NCBI RefSeq assembly: GCF_014207705.1
Contig: NZ_JACHIU010000001.1
Coordinates: 2,162,501-2,226,500, forward strand
Source: Sphaerisporangium rubeum
GTDB taxonomy: Bacteria > Actinomycetota > Actinomycetes > Streptosporangiales > Streptosporangiaceae
Length of the DNA stretch: 64,000 nucleotides
Direction of reading: 5' to 3'
A program made the position numbers and the translations under genes. Shown here one piece after another: positions 1 through 8,983 of the stretch. Positions within the stretch are counted from its first letter, which is position 1. Each line of letters starts with the position of its first letter. A model generated the notes under the pieces. That model worked only from the letters and a program-made list of their open reading frames with translations. It was not told the origin of the DNA and did no database searches.

Positions 1-685
<685 letters not shown>

Positions 686-806
686 AAAACTTTTATCCGA
701 CCTTGCATGCTGCAGTTGCTGTGTGTGTGTTTGGTTGGGTGATGCTCGCGTCCACTGTGTGACTCAGAGACAACAAACCCGTTCCGCGGGTGGTTGTTTC
801 ATGGGG

Positions 807-923
807 TTACGGCGGTCATAGCGGATGGGAAACACCCGGTTACATTCCGAACCCGGAAGTTAAGCTGTCCAGCGCCGATGGTACTGCACCGGGGACGGTG
901 TGGGAGAGTAGGACACCGCCGGA
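807..923 (+). rRNA. 5S ribosomal RNA
   Basis: About 117 nt begin in TTACGGCGGTCATAGC and end in AGGACACCGCCGGA; the two ends pair to form helix I, as in other actinobacterial 5S rRNAs. The internal blocks GGTTACATTCCGAACCCGG and GATGGTACTGC are diagnostic. It follows the 23S gene after a spacer of about 120 nt, so it is the last gene of the rRNA operon. Ends are inferred from pairing and may be off by one to three bases. Confidence 0.95.
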
Positions 924-952
924 CAAACATTCACAGCACACTGCTGCTGTCA

Positions 953-989
953 CGAAAAGCCGCCCAGGCACTGCCTGGGCGGCTTTTCG
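953..989 (+). terminator. rRNA operon terminator
   Basis: A perfect 18-bp stem (953-970 pairs with 972-989) ends in CTTTTCG. It lies 30 bp after 5S rRNA. The outer A/T tract pairs with itself, so the hairpin also supplies the U-run. Confidence 0.9.
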
Positions 990-1654
990 CGTTTCCGGGG
1001 GGATCCGCTTTGTGCCGGGTTTCCCGCGCGGGCTGTGGGGGTTGTCCTGCCGGCGATGCTGGTGGGGGGAGGGGGGGAGGGGTGGCGGCGTTGGTGTAGT
1101 GCCGGCGTTGGTGTGGGGGTGGTTGCCGGGGGCTGGCCGCTCGCGGAGGTGTGGGGTGGCCGGCGTGGGCCGGTTGGCCGTCGTAGGGTGGCGCCGGGTT
1201 CGCCGACCTGCGTCCCGCCGTCGCGGCGCCGAACAACGGCGGTCATCGTGATGGACGACTGAGACGGCGGCCGTCGAGGACGACTGAGACGGCGGCCGTC
1301 GAGGACGGCTGAGACAGCGGCCGTCGAGAAGAAGTCGGTCAGGGGTGCGGTTTAGTCGGTGTCGAGAAGAAGTCGGCAGGGGTGCGGTCTGGTCGGTGTC
1401 GAGAAGAAGTCGGCTGAGGTGCGGTCTGGTCGGTGTCGAGAAGGAGGTCGGCAGGGGAGCGGTGTCGAGAAGTCGGTCAGTGAAGTCGGCTGGGGTGCGG
1501 TTCGGTCAGTGTCGAGAAGGAGATCGGGAGGGGAGCGGTTCGGTCGGAGTCGTGGGGGAGTGTAGGGGAATCGGCGGGGGAGTGTCGGTGGGGGGGACTT
1601 GCGGGGGGTGGAGGTCGTGGAGTGGTTGGGGGGGTGGGTCAGTAGGCTTCGGGG
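990..1654. other. gene-free spacer between rrn terminator and folC
   Basis: No convincing gene is present here. The left part is G-rich low-complexity sequence. From 1183 to 1236 it carries a segment that recurs at 60361-60414, and from about 1254 to 1545 it is built from two tandem repeat families. Open frames in this stretch are products of the repeats. A folC promoter is presumably at 1560-1654 but no convincing -35/-10 pair was recognised. Confidence 0.7.
1254..1545. repeat. two adjacent tandem repeat arrays upstream of folC
   Basis: The first array has a 25-bp unit: the word GAGACGGCGGCCGTCGAG or a close variant begins at 1261, 1286 and 1311. The second has a unit of 37-38 bp: GTCGAGAAG begins at 1323, 1361, 1398 and 1435, then at irregular spacing at 1464 and 1511. 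The last word of the first array overlaps the first word of the second (GTCGAG), as if one array had been seeded by the other. No hairpin or coding function is evident. Confidence 0.8.
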
Positions 1655-2974
1655 GTGGAGTACTTGGGGGTTGAGAAGGCGATCTTGCGGCGGGGTGTGG
1701 AGTGGGACATCGATCCGACTCTTGACCGGATCAATCAGTTGATGGATCTGCTGGGGCAGCCGCAGCGTGCGTATCCCGTTGTGCACATCACGGGGACGAA
1801 CGGGAAGTCCAGTACGGCGCGGATGGTGGACACGCTGCTGCGGGAGCGGAACCTGCGGGTGGGGCGGTTCACCAGTCCGCATCTGACGTCCATGCGGGAG
1901 AGGATCACCGTGGACGGGAAGCCGCTCAGTGAGGAGCGGTTCGTCCAGGTCTACGAGGACGTGCTGCCGTATCTGGAGCTGGTCGACCAGCGGCACGGCC
2001 GCCTGTCGTTCTTCGAGACGTTGACGGCCATGGCGTACGCGGCGTTCGCGGACGCGCCGGTGGACGTCGCGGTGGTCGAGGTCGGGATGGGTGGGACGTG
2101 GGATTCCACCAATGTGGCGGACGGGACGGTGGCGGTGGTGACGCCGATCTCGCTCGACCACACGGCGTACCTCGGGCCGGACATCGACGCCATCGCGCGG
2201 GAGAAGGCGGGGATCATCAAGCCGGGGGCCACGGCGGTGCTGGCGCAGCAGCCGGTGGAGGCGGCGGAGGTGCTCCTGCGGCGTGTCGCGGAGGTCGGGG
2301 CCACGGTCGCGCGTGAAGGTCTCGAGTTCGGGGTCCTGCAGCGCGGAGGGGCCATGGGGGGGCAGATGCTGCGGCTGCAGGGGCTCAAGGGGGTGTACGA
2401 CGAGGTGTTCCTGCCGCTGTACGGGGACCATCAGGCGGGGAACGCGGCATGTGCTCTGGCCGCGGTCGAGATGCTGACGGCCGGGGACGAGCCGCTGGAC
2501 GCCGATCTGGTGCGCAACGCGTTCGCGCAGGTGTCGTCGCCGGGACGTCTCGAGGTCGTGCGGCGCGGGCCGACCGTGCTGGTTGACGCGGCGCACAATC
2601 CGGGGGCCGCCGAGTCGGTCGTCGAGGCGATCGACGAGTCGTTCGGGTTCTCCCGGCTCATCGGGGTCGTCGCCGTCATGGCGGACAAGGACGTCGCCGG
2701 CGTGCTGGAACGACTTGAGCCGATCATGACGGAGGTCGTCGTGACCCGTAACTCCTCGCCTCGTTCGATGGAGGTGGACGAGCTGCGGTCGCTCGCCGAG
2801 GACATCTTCGGCACCGAGCGCGTCCACGTCGCGGCGCGCCTCGACGACGCGATCGACATGGCGATCGGTCTGGCCGAGGAGGCGGGGGAGTTCAGCGGCA
2901 CCGGCGTCCTGATCACCGGTTCGGTGGTCACCGCGGGGGACGCGCGCACTCTGCTGCGCGCGGAGTCCGAATGA
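1655..2974 (+). CDS. folC: bifunctional folylpolyglutamate/dihydrofolate synthase FolC
   Basis: The product (439 aa) ligates glutamate to dihydropteroate and to folates using ATP, in the cytoplasm. It is a Mur-ligase-type enzyme. The nucleotide loop HITGTNGKSS lies near residues 45-54, the folate-loop SPHL near 71-74, the central SLDHTAYLG block near 165, and the ligase domain signature DAAHNPGA near 312. Length fits the family. The start is a GTG at 1655, with no strong Shine-Dalgarno, so a nearby start is possible. In many actinobacteria valS precedes folC; here an rRNA operon is upstream instead. The last codons and the stop are reiterated downstream in an 83-bp repeat array. Confidence 0.95.
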   Translation: MEYLGVEKAILRRGVEWDIDPTLDRINQLMDLLGQPQRAYPVVHITGTNGKSSTARMVDTLLRERNLRVGRFTSPHLTSMRERITVDGKPLSEERFVQVYEDVLPYLELVDQRHGRLSFFETLTAMAYAAFADAPVDVAVVEVGMGGTWDSTNVADGTVAVVTPISLDHTAYLGPDIDAIAREKAGIIKPGATAVLAQQPVEAAEVLLRRVAEVGATVAREGLEFGVLQRGGAMGGQMLRLQGLKGVYDEVFLPLYGDHQAGNAACALAAVEMLTAGDEPLDADLVRNAFAQVSSPGRLEVVRRGPTVLVDAAHNPGAAESVVEAIDESFGFSRLIGVVAVMADKDVAGVLERLEPIMTEVVVTRNSSPRSMEVDELRSLAEDIFGTERVHVAARLDDAIDMAIGLAEEAGEFSGTGVLITGSVVTAGDARTLLRAESE

Positions 2975-3267
2975 GGCATGGCGCGGTGACGGGTGGAGAC
3001 TCGATGAGCATCACTGCCGTGTCGGAGGGGTGCCGCTTGCGTGCGGAGTCCGAGTGAGGTGCGGCGCGGTGGCGGGAGGAGACGCGATGAGCATTACTGT
3101 CATGCCGGAGATGCGCTGGTTGCATGTGGAGTTCGAGTGACGTACGTGGCGTGGTGGCGGACGAGGCTTGAGGAGCATCGTCCGGATGCCGGTCGTGGGT
3201 CGGTTGTGCGTGGAGTCGGTGTGACGTGCGGCGTGACGTGCGGTCCGGTGGCGGAGGAGGTGGCCCG
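2961..3267 (+). repeat. 83-bp degenerate tandem repeats made from the folC-DUF4233 junction
   Basis: Four units begin at 2961, 3044, 3127 and 3211 (spacing 83, 83, 84). Each starts with a version of the folC end (CGGAGTCCGA or TGGAGTTCGA plus TGA) and, in units 1 and 2, continues into a version of the first codons of the next gene (ATGAGCATCACT, ATGAGCATTACT). The array therefore holds two 17-codon chimeric ORFs: 3004-3057 (starts MSITA, ends RAESE) and 3087-3140 (starts MSITVMPEM, ends HVEFE). The real downstream gene starts MNITVTPGM, and folC ends RAESE. The copies are diverged, so the duplication is not recent. Whether the mini-ORFs are translated is unknown. Confidence 0.85.
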
Positions 3268-3603
3268 ATGAACATCACTGTGACGCCGGGGATGCGGCGG
3301 TTGTGTGCGAGTGTGCTCGGCATGGAGGCGATCGTGCTCGGGCTGGTGACACCGGTGGCGATCATGGTGAACAAGGTGGAGCCGGCGATCGCCGTCACGG
3401 TGGGGCTTGGGCTCGCGGTGCTGTGTGTGGTGGTCGCGGGGCTGCTGAAGCGGCCGTTCGCGTATGTGGCGGGGAGCGTTCTGCAGGTGCTGGCGATCGC
3501 CACCGGGTTCCTTGTGCCGATCATGTTCTTCCTGGGAGTGATCTTCGCCGCGTTGTGGATTACCGCGATATTCGTCGCTCGTCGTGTCGAGGGCGTGACT
3601 TAG
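3268..3603 (+). CDS. DUF4233 small membrane protein
   Basis: The product is 111 aa with about four hydrophobic segments and no charged soluble domain, matching the DUF4233 family that directly follows folC across actinobacteria. Its function is not known. ATG 3268 is chosen because GGAGGAGG lies a few bases upstream (3252-3259) and because the start peptide MNITVTPGM is the one copied in the upstream repeats; an in-frame GTG at 3226 lies inside the repeat array and is unlikely. The gene is probably co-transcribed with folC across the 290-bp repeat array. Confidence 0.85.
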   Translation: MNITVTPGMRRLCASVLGMEAIVLGLVTPVAIMVNKVEPAIAVTVGLGLAVLCVVVAGLLKRPFAYVAGSVLQVLAIATGFLVPIMFFLGVIFAALWITAIFVARRVEGVT

Positions 3604-3620
3604 CGCTAAAGTCGGCTGGT

Positions 3621-5432
3621 ATGGCCGTTCCCCCCGCTCCATCAGTGCCGGCGGCGAGGCTCGCCGGGTTCGCCAGGGTCAATCGCCTGCCGTTCGCGGC
3701 CGACGTGGTCGTCGGTCTGCTGGCCGTCATCGGGCTCCCCTTGGCGATCGTCGCCATCCCCAACACGATCTCCGTGGTGTCCGCCCTGCTGCCTCCGGGC
3801 CTCGCGGGGGTCGGCATCCTGCGGGCCCATGGGCTCGCCCTTCCTGTCATGTTGTGCGTCGTGCCGCTGGCCGGCGCCGCGCTGCGCCGGTTCCGTCCCG
3901 CGCCGCTGGTGCTCGCCGGTCTCGCGATGCTGGCCGCGGCCGACCTCGCCGGTGGCTTCGCCGGCTCGGCGTTCGAGGTGGGGGCCCTGCGTGCCATGCA
4001 CGGCGCCGGCGCGGGGCTCCTCGTCCCCGCGACGTTCGCGGCGGCGTGGGAGCGGCCTCGGGCCGCGCGGCGCGTCCTGGTGCCGCTGTGGGCCGCGGCG
4101 TTGTGCGCGAGCCTGCTCGCGGCGCAGGCGCTGGCGTTGTGGCCGCTGGCCGACGTGACGTCGTGGCGCGTGACGCTCCAGCCGTACCCACTGCTGACCG
4201 GTGTGGCGCTCGCCGTCGCCGCCGTCCATCTGGCGGTGTCGCGTCGCGGTGAGGCCGGGTCCTCGGCGGCCATCCGGTGGCCGGCGGCGGGACGGAGGGC
4301 TCTGGTGCTCACGGCCGGGCCGTCGGCGGGGGTCGCGGCGCTGGCGGTCGGCACGACCTTCAACTGGCCGTCCGAGCTGATCCTGGTGGCGGCCGCCGTC
4401 GCCGTCGTCTCGCTGCCCGCCATGGCGTGCGTACGGCAGGCCGGGGGCTCCGAGGAGCGCATGGCCGCTCTTGTCATGATCGCCGTCGGCCTGGTCGTGC
4501 TGCCCACCGCGGCCCAGGTGACCTACGTCGAGCTCGGTGGTCTCGGCGGGCCGGGGCTGTCCGGGCTGTGGGCCGCGTTCGCCTTGGCCGCGCTCGCGGC
4601 GTTCGCCGCCGCCTTTGCCGCTGTCCGCTTCATCACGGCACGCTCCCGTGTCGCCGTCACGTCGACCGGCGCGGTCGATCCGTCCGCGAAGTTTCCCGGC
4701 CCCGCGGCGCTCGAAGGCGCCGCCGCGGCGCGGTCGTCCGCGAGCGGGCCGTCACACCGGGATGTCGGTGACGACCCGGTGCCGCTGGACGGCACGGCGT
4801 CCGGCCTCGGAGCCGATGGCGGCGCGCAGAGCCGTGCGGTGGACGGGCCGGTGGCGAGGCTCGTGGCGGCCGGGCTGGTCGCGGTGGTCGCCGGGTTGTG
4901 CGGCATACGGCTGCTCGTGCCGTCGGCGACCGGGCTCCCGCTGGTCGTGCCGCTGGTGCTGCTGGCCGCCGGGGCCGCGGTCGCGGTGAGTGCCGCCGTG
5001 CTGCTCGCGGGCCCTCATGCGGGGCTGTTCGGCCTGTCGTTGTGCTTCCCCGCCGTGCTCAGTGGCTTCCTGCTCGGCACCGGCATCCAGGTGGGGTGGC
5101 TGCGCGCGATCAGCGCCTCCGGCACGGTCACGTCCCAGGCCATGGTGGACGGTTTCGTCGGCGCCTTGCACGTCTGGGCTCTGGTCGCGGGTTTCGTCGT
5201 CGTGGCCATCCTGGTGCTCGGCGCTCTTCTGCGCCGCCGCGACCCGGCCCCCCGGCCGGCGCCTCCGTCCCCGGACCCCATCCCCTCCTCCACCGCCGGC
5301 GCGCACATCGCGCGCGCCGGGGACACGGTCGCGTTCCCGGCCGTCCCTCCCGGTTCGTCGCCTGCCGGCGGGGAGGACCCGCACGCAGACCCTCGTGGAC
5401 ATGAGGATGGGGTAGGCGGCGGGGGCCGGTAG
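3621..5432 (+). CDS. large MFS-like integral membrane protein
   Basis: The product is 603 aa. It has about twelve to fourteen hydrophobic segments in two blocks, separated by a hydrophilic low-complexity linker at about residues 346-410, and a charged proline-rich tail after about residue 545. The pattern resembles a 14-segment major facilitator permease, but no family signature motif is clear and no substrate can be named. ATG 3621 lies 17 bp after the DUF4233 stop; a longer open frame starting in the DUF4233 gene is ignored because it would overlap that gene. The gene stands between DUF4233 and ndk, which are neighbours in mycobacteria. Confidence 0.75.
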   Translation: MAVPPAPSVPAARLAGFARVNRLPFAADVVVGLLAVIGLPLAIVAIPNTISVVSALLPPGLAGVGILRAHGLALPVMLCVVPLAGAALRRFRPAPLVLAGLAMLAAADLAGGFAGSAFEVGALRAMHGAGAGLLVPATFAAAWERPRAARRVLVPLWAAALCASLLAAQALALWPLADVTSWRVTLQPYPLLTGVALAVAAVHLAVSRRGEAGSSAAIRWPAAGRRALVLTAGPSAGVAALAVGTTFNWPSELILVAAAVAVVSLPAMACVRQAGGSEERMAALVMIAVGLVVLPTAAQVTYVELGGLGGPGLSGLWAAFALAALAAFAAAFAAVRFITARSRVAVTSTGAVDPSAKFPGPAALEGAAAARSSASGPSHRDVGDDPVPLDGTASGLGADGGAQSRAVDGPVARLVAAGLVAVVAGLCGIRLLVPSATGLPLVVPLVLLAAGAAVAVSAAVLLAGPHAGLFGLSLCFPAVLSGFLLGTGIQVGWLRAISASGTVTSQAMVDGFVGALHVWALVAGFVVVAILVLGALLRRRDPAPRPAPPSPDPIPSSTAGAHIARAGDTVAFPAVPPGSSPAGGEDPHADPRGHEDGVGGGGR

Positions 5433-5504
5433 GCTGCGGGCAGGCTTCCCCTTTCGCCGTGGGCCCCTGCCGGGGTGGCGATCAGTTGACTTAAGGAGAT
5501 TCTC

Positions 5505-5915
5505 GTGTCCGAGCGCACGCTTGTCCTGATCAAGCCCGACGGTGTCCGCCGTGGGCTCATCGGGGACGTGATCGCCCGAGTCGAGCGCAAGGGCCTCAAG
5601 GTCGTCGCCCTGGAGCTGCGCACACTGGACGCGGAGACCGCCAAGGCGCACTACGCCGAGCACTCCGAGAGGCCGTTCTTCGGGGAGCTCGTGTCGTTCA
5701 TCACCTCCGGCCCGCTGGTGGCCCTGGTCCTGGAGGGCCCGCGCGCGATCGAGGCGTTCCGTGCGCTGGCCGGGGCCACCGACCCGGTGAAGTCCGCTCC
5801 CGGCACCATCCGCGGCGACCACGCGCTGGAGATCGGCGAGAACGTCGTCCACGGCTCCGACTCGCCCGAGTCCGCCGCGCGCGAGATCAAGATCTTCTTT
5901 CCGGACCGCTTCTGA
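5505..5915 (+). CDS. ndk: nucleoside diphosphate kinase
   Basis: This 136-aa cytosolic enzyme moves the gamma phosphate of ATP onto NDPs through a phosphohistidine. The family start [10 protein letters not shown] and the active-site segment NVVHGSDS (the histidine is the phosphorylated residue) are both present, and length is normal. The GTG start at 5505 is preceded by AAGGAG at suitable distance. A GC-rich hairpin follows the stop. Confidence 0.97.
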   Translation: MSERTLVLIKPDGVRRGLIGDVIARVERKGLKVVALELRTLDAETAKAHYAEHSERPFFGELVSFITSGPLVALVLEGPRAIEAFRALAGATDPVKSAPGTIRGDHALEIGENVVHGSDSPESAAREIKIFFPDRF

Positions 5916-5927
5916 GCGATTCCACGA

Positions 5928-5958
5928 CGGCCCCGGTGTGCTGACGCACCCGGGGCCG
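5928..5958 (+). terminator. GC-rich hairpin after ndk
   Basis: The arms CGGCCCCGG and CCGGGGCCG flank a short loop, 12 bp after the ndk stop. There is no U-run, as is common in actinobacteria, so termination is likely but not certain. Confidence 0.6.
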
Positions 5959-6194
5959 CGTGCTGTGTTCGCCCGGCCTTCCAGGCGTCGTGGGGCTTCG
6001 CCGGCACGGTGTTCGTCCGGTCGTCCCGGGGTGGCGTGACACGGTGACGCCAGCGGGAGACGGCGGCGTTTTCGCTGGTGGAGGCGGGGAAGCGATCGTT
6101 CAGGGCCCGGTTGTGCGGGTGGGTTTGAGTGTCGGGTGGGGCAAGATTTTCCCCGGGCTGGCGGCTCGTTGCCCTCAGGAGTGGGTACGTCACG

Positions 6195-6218
6195 TTACGA
6201 TTCGAATGCGAATCGTAA
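6195..6218. promoter_or_regulatory. perfect palindrome upstream of mreB, candidate operator
   Basis: The arms TTACGATTCG and CGAATCGTAA are exact inverted complements separated by AATG. The site is AT-rich in a GC-rich background and ends 37 bp before the mreB start. No known box was recognised in it. It most likely binds a dimeric regulator of the mre operon, and may overlap the promoter. Confidence 0.6.
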
Positions 6219-6238
6219 TCTCTCGCGACTCACCTGAA

Positions 6239-6253
6239 GGAAGGTTTCCTTCC
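6239..6253 (+). promoter_or_regulatory. mreB: hairpin covering the mreB ribosome binding site
   Basis: GGAAGG (6239-6244) can pair with CCTTCC (6248-6253) over a three-base loop. GGAAGG is also the Shine-Dalgarno of mreB (start 6256), so the site can be masked in the mRNA. Confidence 0.5.
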
Positions 6254-6255
6254 CC

Positions 6256-7287
6256 ATGGGCAGCAAGCTGGCGTTCCTCGGCCGTGACATGGCCGTCGAC
6301 CTGGGCACGGCCAACACGTTGGTCTACGTGCGCGGGCGCGGCATCGTGCTCAACGAGCCGTCGGTGGTGGCCATCAACACCACCACGGGCAAGATCGTCG
6401 CGGTTGGCATCGAGGCCAAGAGGATGATTGGCCGGACGCCTGGGAACATCGTGGCGATCCGTCCGCTCAAGGACGGCGTGATCGCCGACTTCGACGTGAC
6501 CGAGCGCATGCTGCGCTATTTCATCCAGCGGGTGCACAAGCGGCGTCACTTCGCGAAGCCTCGCATCATCGTGGCGGTGCCGAGCGGCATCACCGGCGTG
6601 GAGCAGCGCGCGGTGAAGGAAGCCGGTTACCAGGCGGGTGCGCGGCGGGTGTACATCATCGAGGAGCCGATGGCGGCGGCGATCGGCGCGCGGCTGCCGG
6701 TGCACGAGCCGACGGGCAACATGGTGGTCGACATCGGCGGCGGCACCACCGAGGTGGCGATCATCTCGATGGGTGGCATCGTGACCAGCCAGTCCATCAG
6801 GGTGGGTGGTGACGAGCTGGACCACGCGATCATGGCGTTCGCCAAGAAGGAGTACTCCCTGATGCTCGGGGAGCGCACCGCCGAGGAAATCAAGATCGCC
6901 ATCGGCTCGGCGTGCTCCACCGGTGACGACCGCCACGCCGAGATCCGGGGCCGTGACCTCGTCAGCGGCCTGCCGAAGACCGTGGTGGTCTCGGCGGACG
7001 AGATCCGCCGCGCCACCGAGGAGCCGCTCAAGCTGATCATCGACGCGGTGAAGACCACTTTGGACAAGTGTCCTCCCGAGCTGTCCGGCGACCTGATGGA
7101 CCGAGGTGTCGCGCTGACCGGCGGCGGTGCGCTGCTGCGCGGCATGGACGACCGTCTGCGTGACGAGACCGGCATGCCGATCCATCTGGTGGAGAACGCT
7201 CTGGACTCGGTGGCGCTCGGCTCGGGCAAGTGTGTCGAGGAGTTCGAGGTGCTGCAGCAGGTGCTGGTGCCGGAACCGAGACATTGA
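6256..7287 (+). CDS. mreB: rod shape-determining protein MreB
   Basis: This is a bacterial actin homologue (343 aa) that polymerises on the inner membrane face; in mycelial actinomycetes it is linked to spore wall assembly rather than hyphal growth. The actin fold phosphate loops are visible: phosphate 1 in [12 protein letters not shown] (residues 14-25) and phosphate 2 in [14 protein letters not shown] near 155. The C-terminal [10 protein letters not shown] block near 290 is also typical. Length matches MreB, not the shorter Mbl variants. It is the first gene of an mreB-mreC-mreD-mrdA-rodA operon. Confidence 0.97.
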   Translation: MGSKLAFLGRDMAVDLGTANTLVYVRGRGIVLNEPSVVAINTTTGKIVAVGIEAKRMIGRTPGNIVAIRPLKDGVIADFDVTERMLRYFIQRVHKRRHFAKPRIIVAVPSGITGVEQRAVKEAGYQAGARRVYIIEEPMAAAIGARLPVHEPTGNMVVDIGGGTTEVAIISMGGIVTSQSIRVGGDELDHAIMAFAKKEYSLMLGERTAEEIKIAIGSACSTGDDRHAEIRGRDLVSGLPKTVVVSADEIRRATEEPLKLIIDAVKTTLDKCPPELSGDLMDRGVALTGGGALLRGMDDRLRDETGMPIHLVENALDSVALGSGKCVEEFEVLQQVLVPEPRH

Positions 7288-7315
7288 CCGGCGCGCCGAG
7301 GAAGCGACGACCCCG

Positions 7316-8434
7316 ATGAGGGACACCCGCCGTGCGCGGACCACCCTTGGCCTGCTGCTGGCCGCGTCACTCGTCCTGATCACGATCGACCACCGGCAGC
7401 GGGGTGATTCGCTGTTCGATCCGTTCCGTTCGGCCGGCGCGTCGGTGTTCGGCTGGGCCGAGCAGGCGGGTACGGCGGTCGCGCGGCCGGTCGGCGAGTT
7501 CGTCTCGACGTTCGCCTCGGCGCCGGACGCCGAGCGCCGCATCGCGCGGCTGCGCGCCGAGAACGCCAGGTTGCGTGGTGAGCTGACCGCGCGGGGCCTG
7601 GACCGCCGCCGGTCGGCCGAGCTGTCGGCGATGCTCGGCCTGTCGGGCCTCGGCAGGTTCCGCGTGGTGCCGGCCGAGGTGATCGCGCGGCGCGGGGTGC
7701 CGGGGTTCGAGGACACCGTCGAGATCGACGCCGGTTCGGTGGACGGTGTGCGGGCCGAGATGACCGTGCTGAACGGCGACGGGCTGGTGGGCCGTGTGGT
7801 GCGCGCGGGCCCGTCCACCTCGACCGTGGTGCTGCTCACCGACCCGGCGTCATCGGTGGGGGCACGGGTGGAGCAGGGCAACAAGGTGGGTCTGGTCTCG
7901 GGGCTCGGCCCGTCGGCCGACGGCCGGTTCGTGCGGTTCCGCCTGCTGGACGCGGTGTCGTCCCTGACCACCGGCAGCCGCATCGTGACCTTCGGTTCCG
8001 AGCGCGGCACGCCGTACGTGCCGGGCCTGCCGATCGGCACGATCGAGCGGGTCGAGCCGACGCCTGGCGAGCTGACCCGCGTCGCCTACGCCACGCCGTT
8101 CGTGGACTTCGGCGCTCTCGACGTGGTCGGGGTCGTCGTCCAGGCCCCTGCTCGCGATCCCCGCGACGCTCTGCTGCCACCGGCGCCGGCGCGGAGACCC
8201 GCTCGTGCCGAGGCCCCGTCCCCGACCCCCGCGCCACCGCCGTCAGGGCCGCCACCGGCGGTGGGCCGGCGCGCCGACCCGTCCGGCCCACCGGAGGAAC
8301 GGCGTCCCCGCCGTCGCGACACCACCCCGGGTGACGGCGAGGTCGTCGCTCCCGGCGAACGCGGCAACGCGCCTCCCGGCGACGGCGAAGGCGCCGCCGG
8401 CGACGGCCGGGGCCGGGACGGTGAGCGGGAATGA
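7316..8434 (+). CDS. mreC: rod shape-determining protein MreC
   Basis: The product (372 aa) has one N-terminal membrane segment (about residues 10-25), a coiled coil near 65-90 (repeated IARLRAENARLRGEL type heptads) and the periplasmic beta domains of MreC (about 105-275). The tail from about residue 285 is proline-, arginine- and glycine-rich and looks disordered. MreC links MreB and MreD to the penicillin-binding protein. ATG 7316 is 28 bp after mreB and gives the expected short cytoplasmic tail; the longer open frame upstream overlaps mreB and is rejected. Confidence 0.93.
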   Translation: MRDTRRARTTLGLLLAASLVLITIDHRQRGDSLFDPFRSAGASVFGWAEQAGTAVARPVGEFVSTFASAPDAERRIARLRAENARLRGELTARGLDRRRSAELSAMLGLSGLGRFRVVPAEVIARRGVPGFEDTVEIDAGSVDGVRAEMTVLNGDGLVGRVVRAGPSTSTVVLLTDPASSVGARVEQGNKVGLVSGLGPSADGRFVRFRLLDAVSSLTTGSRIVTFGSERGTPYVPGLPIGTIERVEPTPGELTRVAYATPFVDFGALDVVGVVVQAPARDPRDALLPPAPARRPARAEAPSPTPAPPPSGPPPAVGRRADPSGPPEERRPRRRDTTPGDGEVVAPGERGNAPPGDGEGAAGDGRGRDGERE

Positions 8435-8455
8435 GCGAGCGAGAGGGGTGCGGTC

Positions 8456-8983
8456 ATGAGGGGGGTCGCGGCGGTCCTGCTGGTGCCGGCGGTCATGGTC
8501 GTGCAGGTGAGCGTGATCAACAGGTTCGCGTTCCCCGGTGGTGGCGGGCCTGATCTCGTCCTGCTCGGCGTGGTGGCGCTGGCGGCCGTGCGGAGCGCGG
8601 CGGCCGGCGCGCTGATCGGTTTCCTCACCGGGGCGGTCGCCGACGTGCTGCCTCCCGCGGCGCACGTGATGGGGCAGTACGCGCTGGTGTTCTGCCTGGT
8701 GGGGTTCGCGGTGGGCCGCGCGGGGGAGCGGGCCCGCGGCGCGCTGGCGGCGACGGTGATCGTGGCGGTGATGGCGGCGCCGTTGCTCGCGGCCGGCGTC
8801 GGCGGGTTGCTCGGCGACCCACGGGTCGACTGGCCCGCGCCGCTTGAGGACTGGCCGTCGATGGTGGTGTACGACCTGGCGATCGTGGCGGCGGGCTTCT
8901 GGGTGGTGTCGCGGCGCGCGGGGGAGCGGCCGAGACGCCGGTCCGTGCCGACCGGGGCCTACCCGGTGCGGAGGCGGGTGTGA
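8456..8983 (+). CDS. mreD: rod shape-determining protein MreD
   Basis: The product is 175 aa with five to six hydrophobic segments and few charges, as expected for MreD, the integral membrane partner of MreC. The gene lies 21 bp after mreC and overlaps mrdA by four bases (GTGA), so translation is probably coupled. Confidence 0.9.
   Translation: MRGVAAVLLVPAVMVVQVSVINRFAFPGGGGPDLVLLGVVALAAVRSAAAGALIGFLTGAVADVLPPAAHVMGQYALVFCLVGFAVGRAGERARGALAATVIVAVMAAPLLAAGVGGLLGDPRVDWPAPLEDWPSMVVYDLAIVAAGFWVVSRRAGERPRRRSVPTGAYPVRRRV

Noticed and set aside
1352..2827. 491-aa antisense frame over folC
   Set aside because: Composition is Arg/His/Pro/Leu-rich as expected for the antisense of a GC-rich gene; it has no domain and no ribosome binding site.
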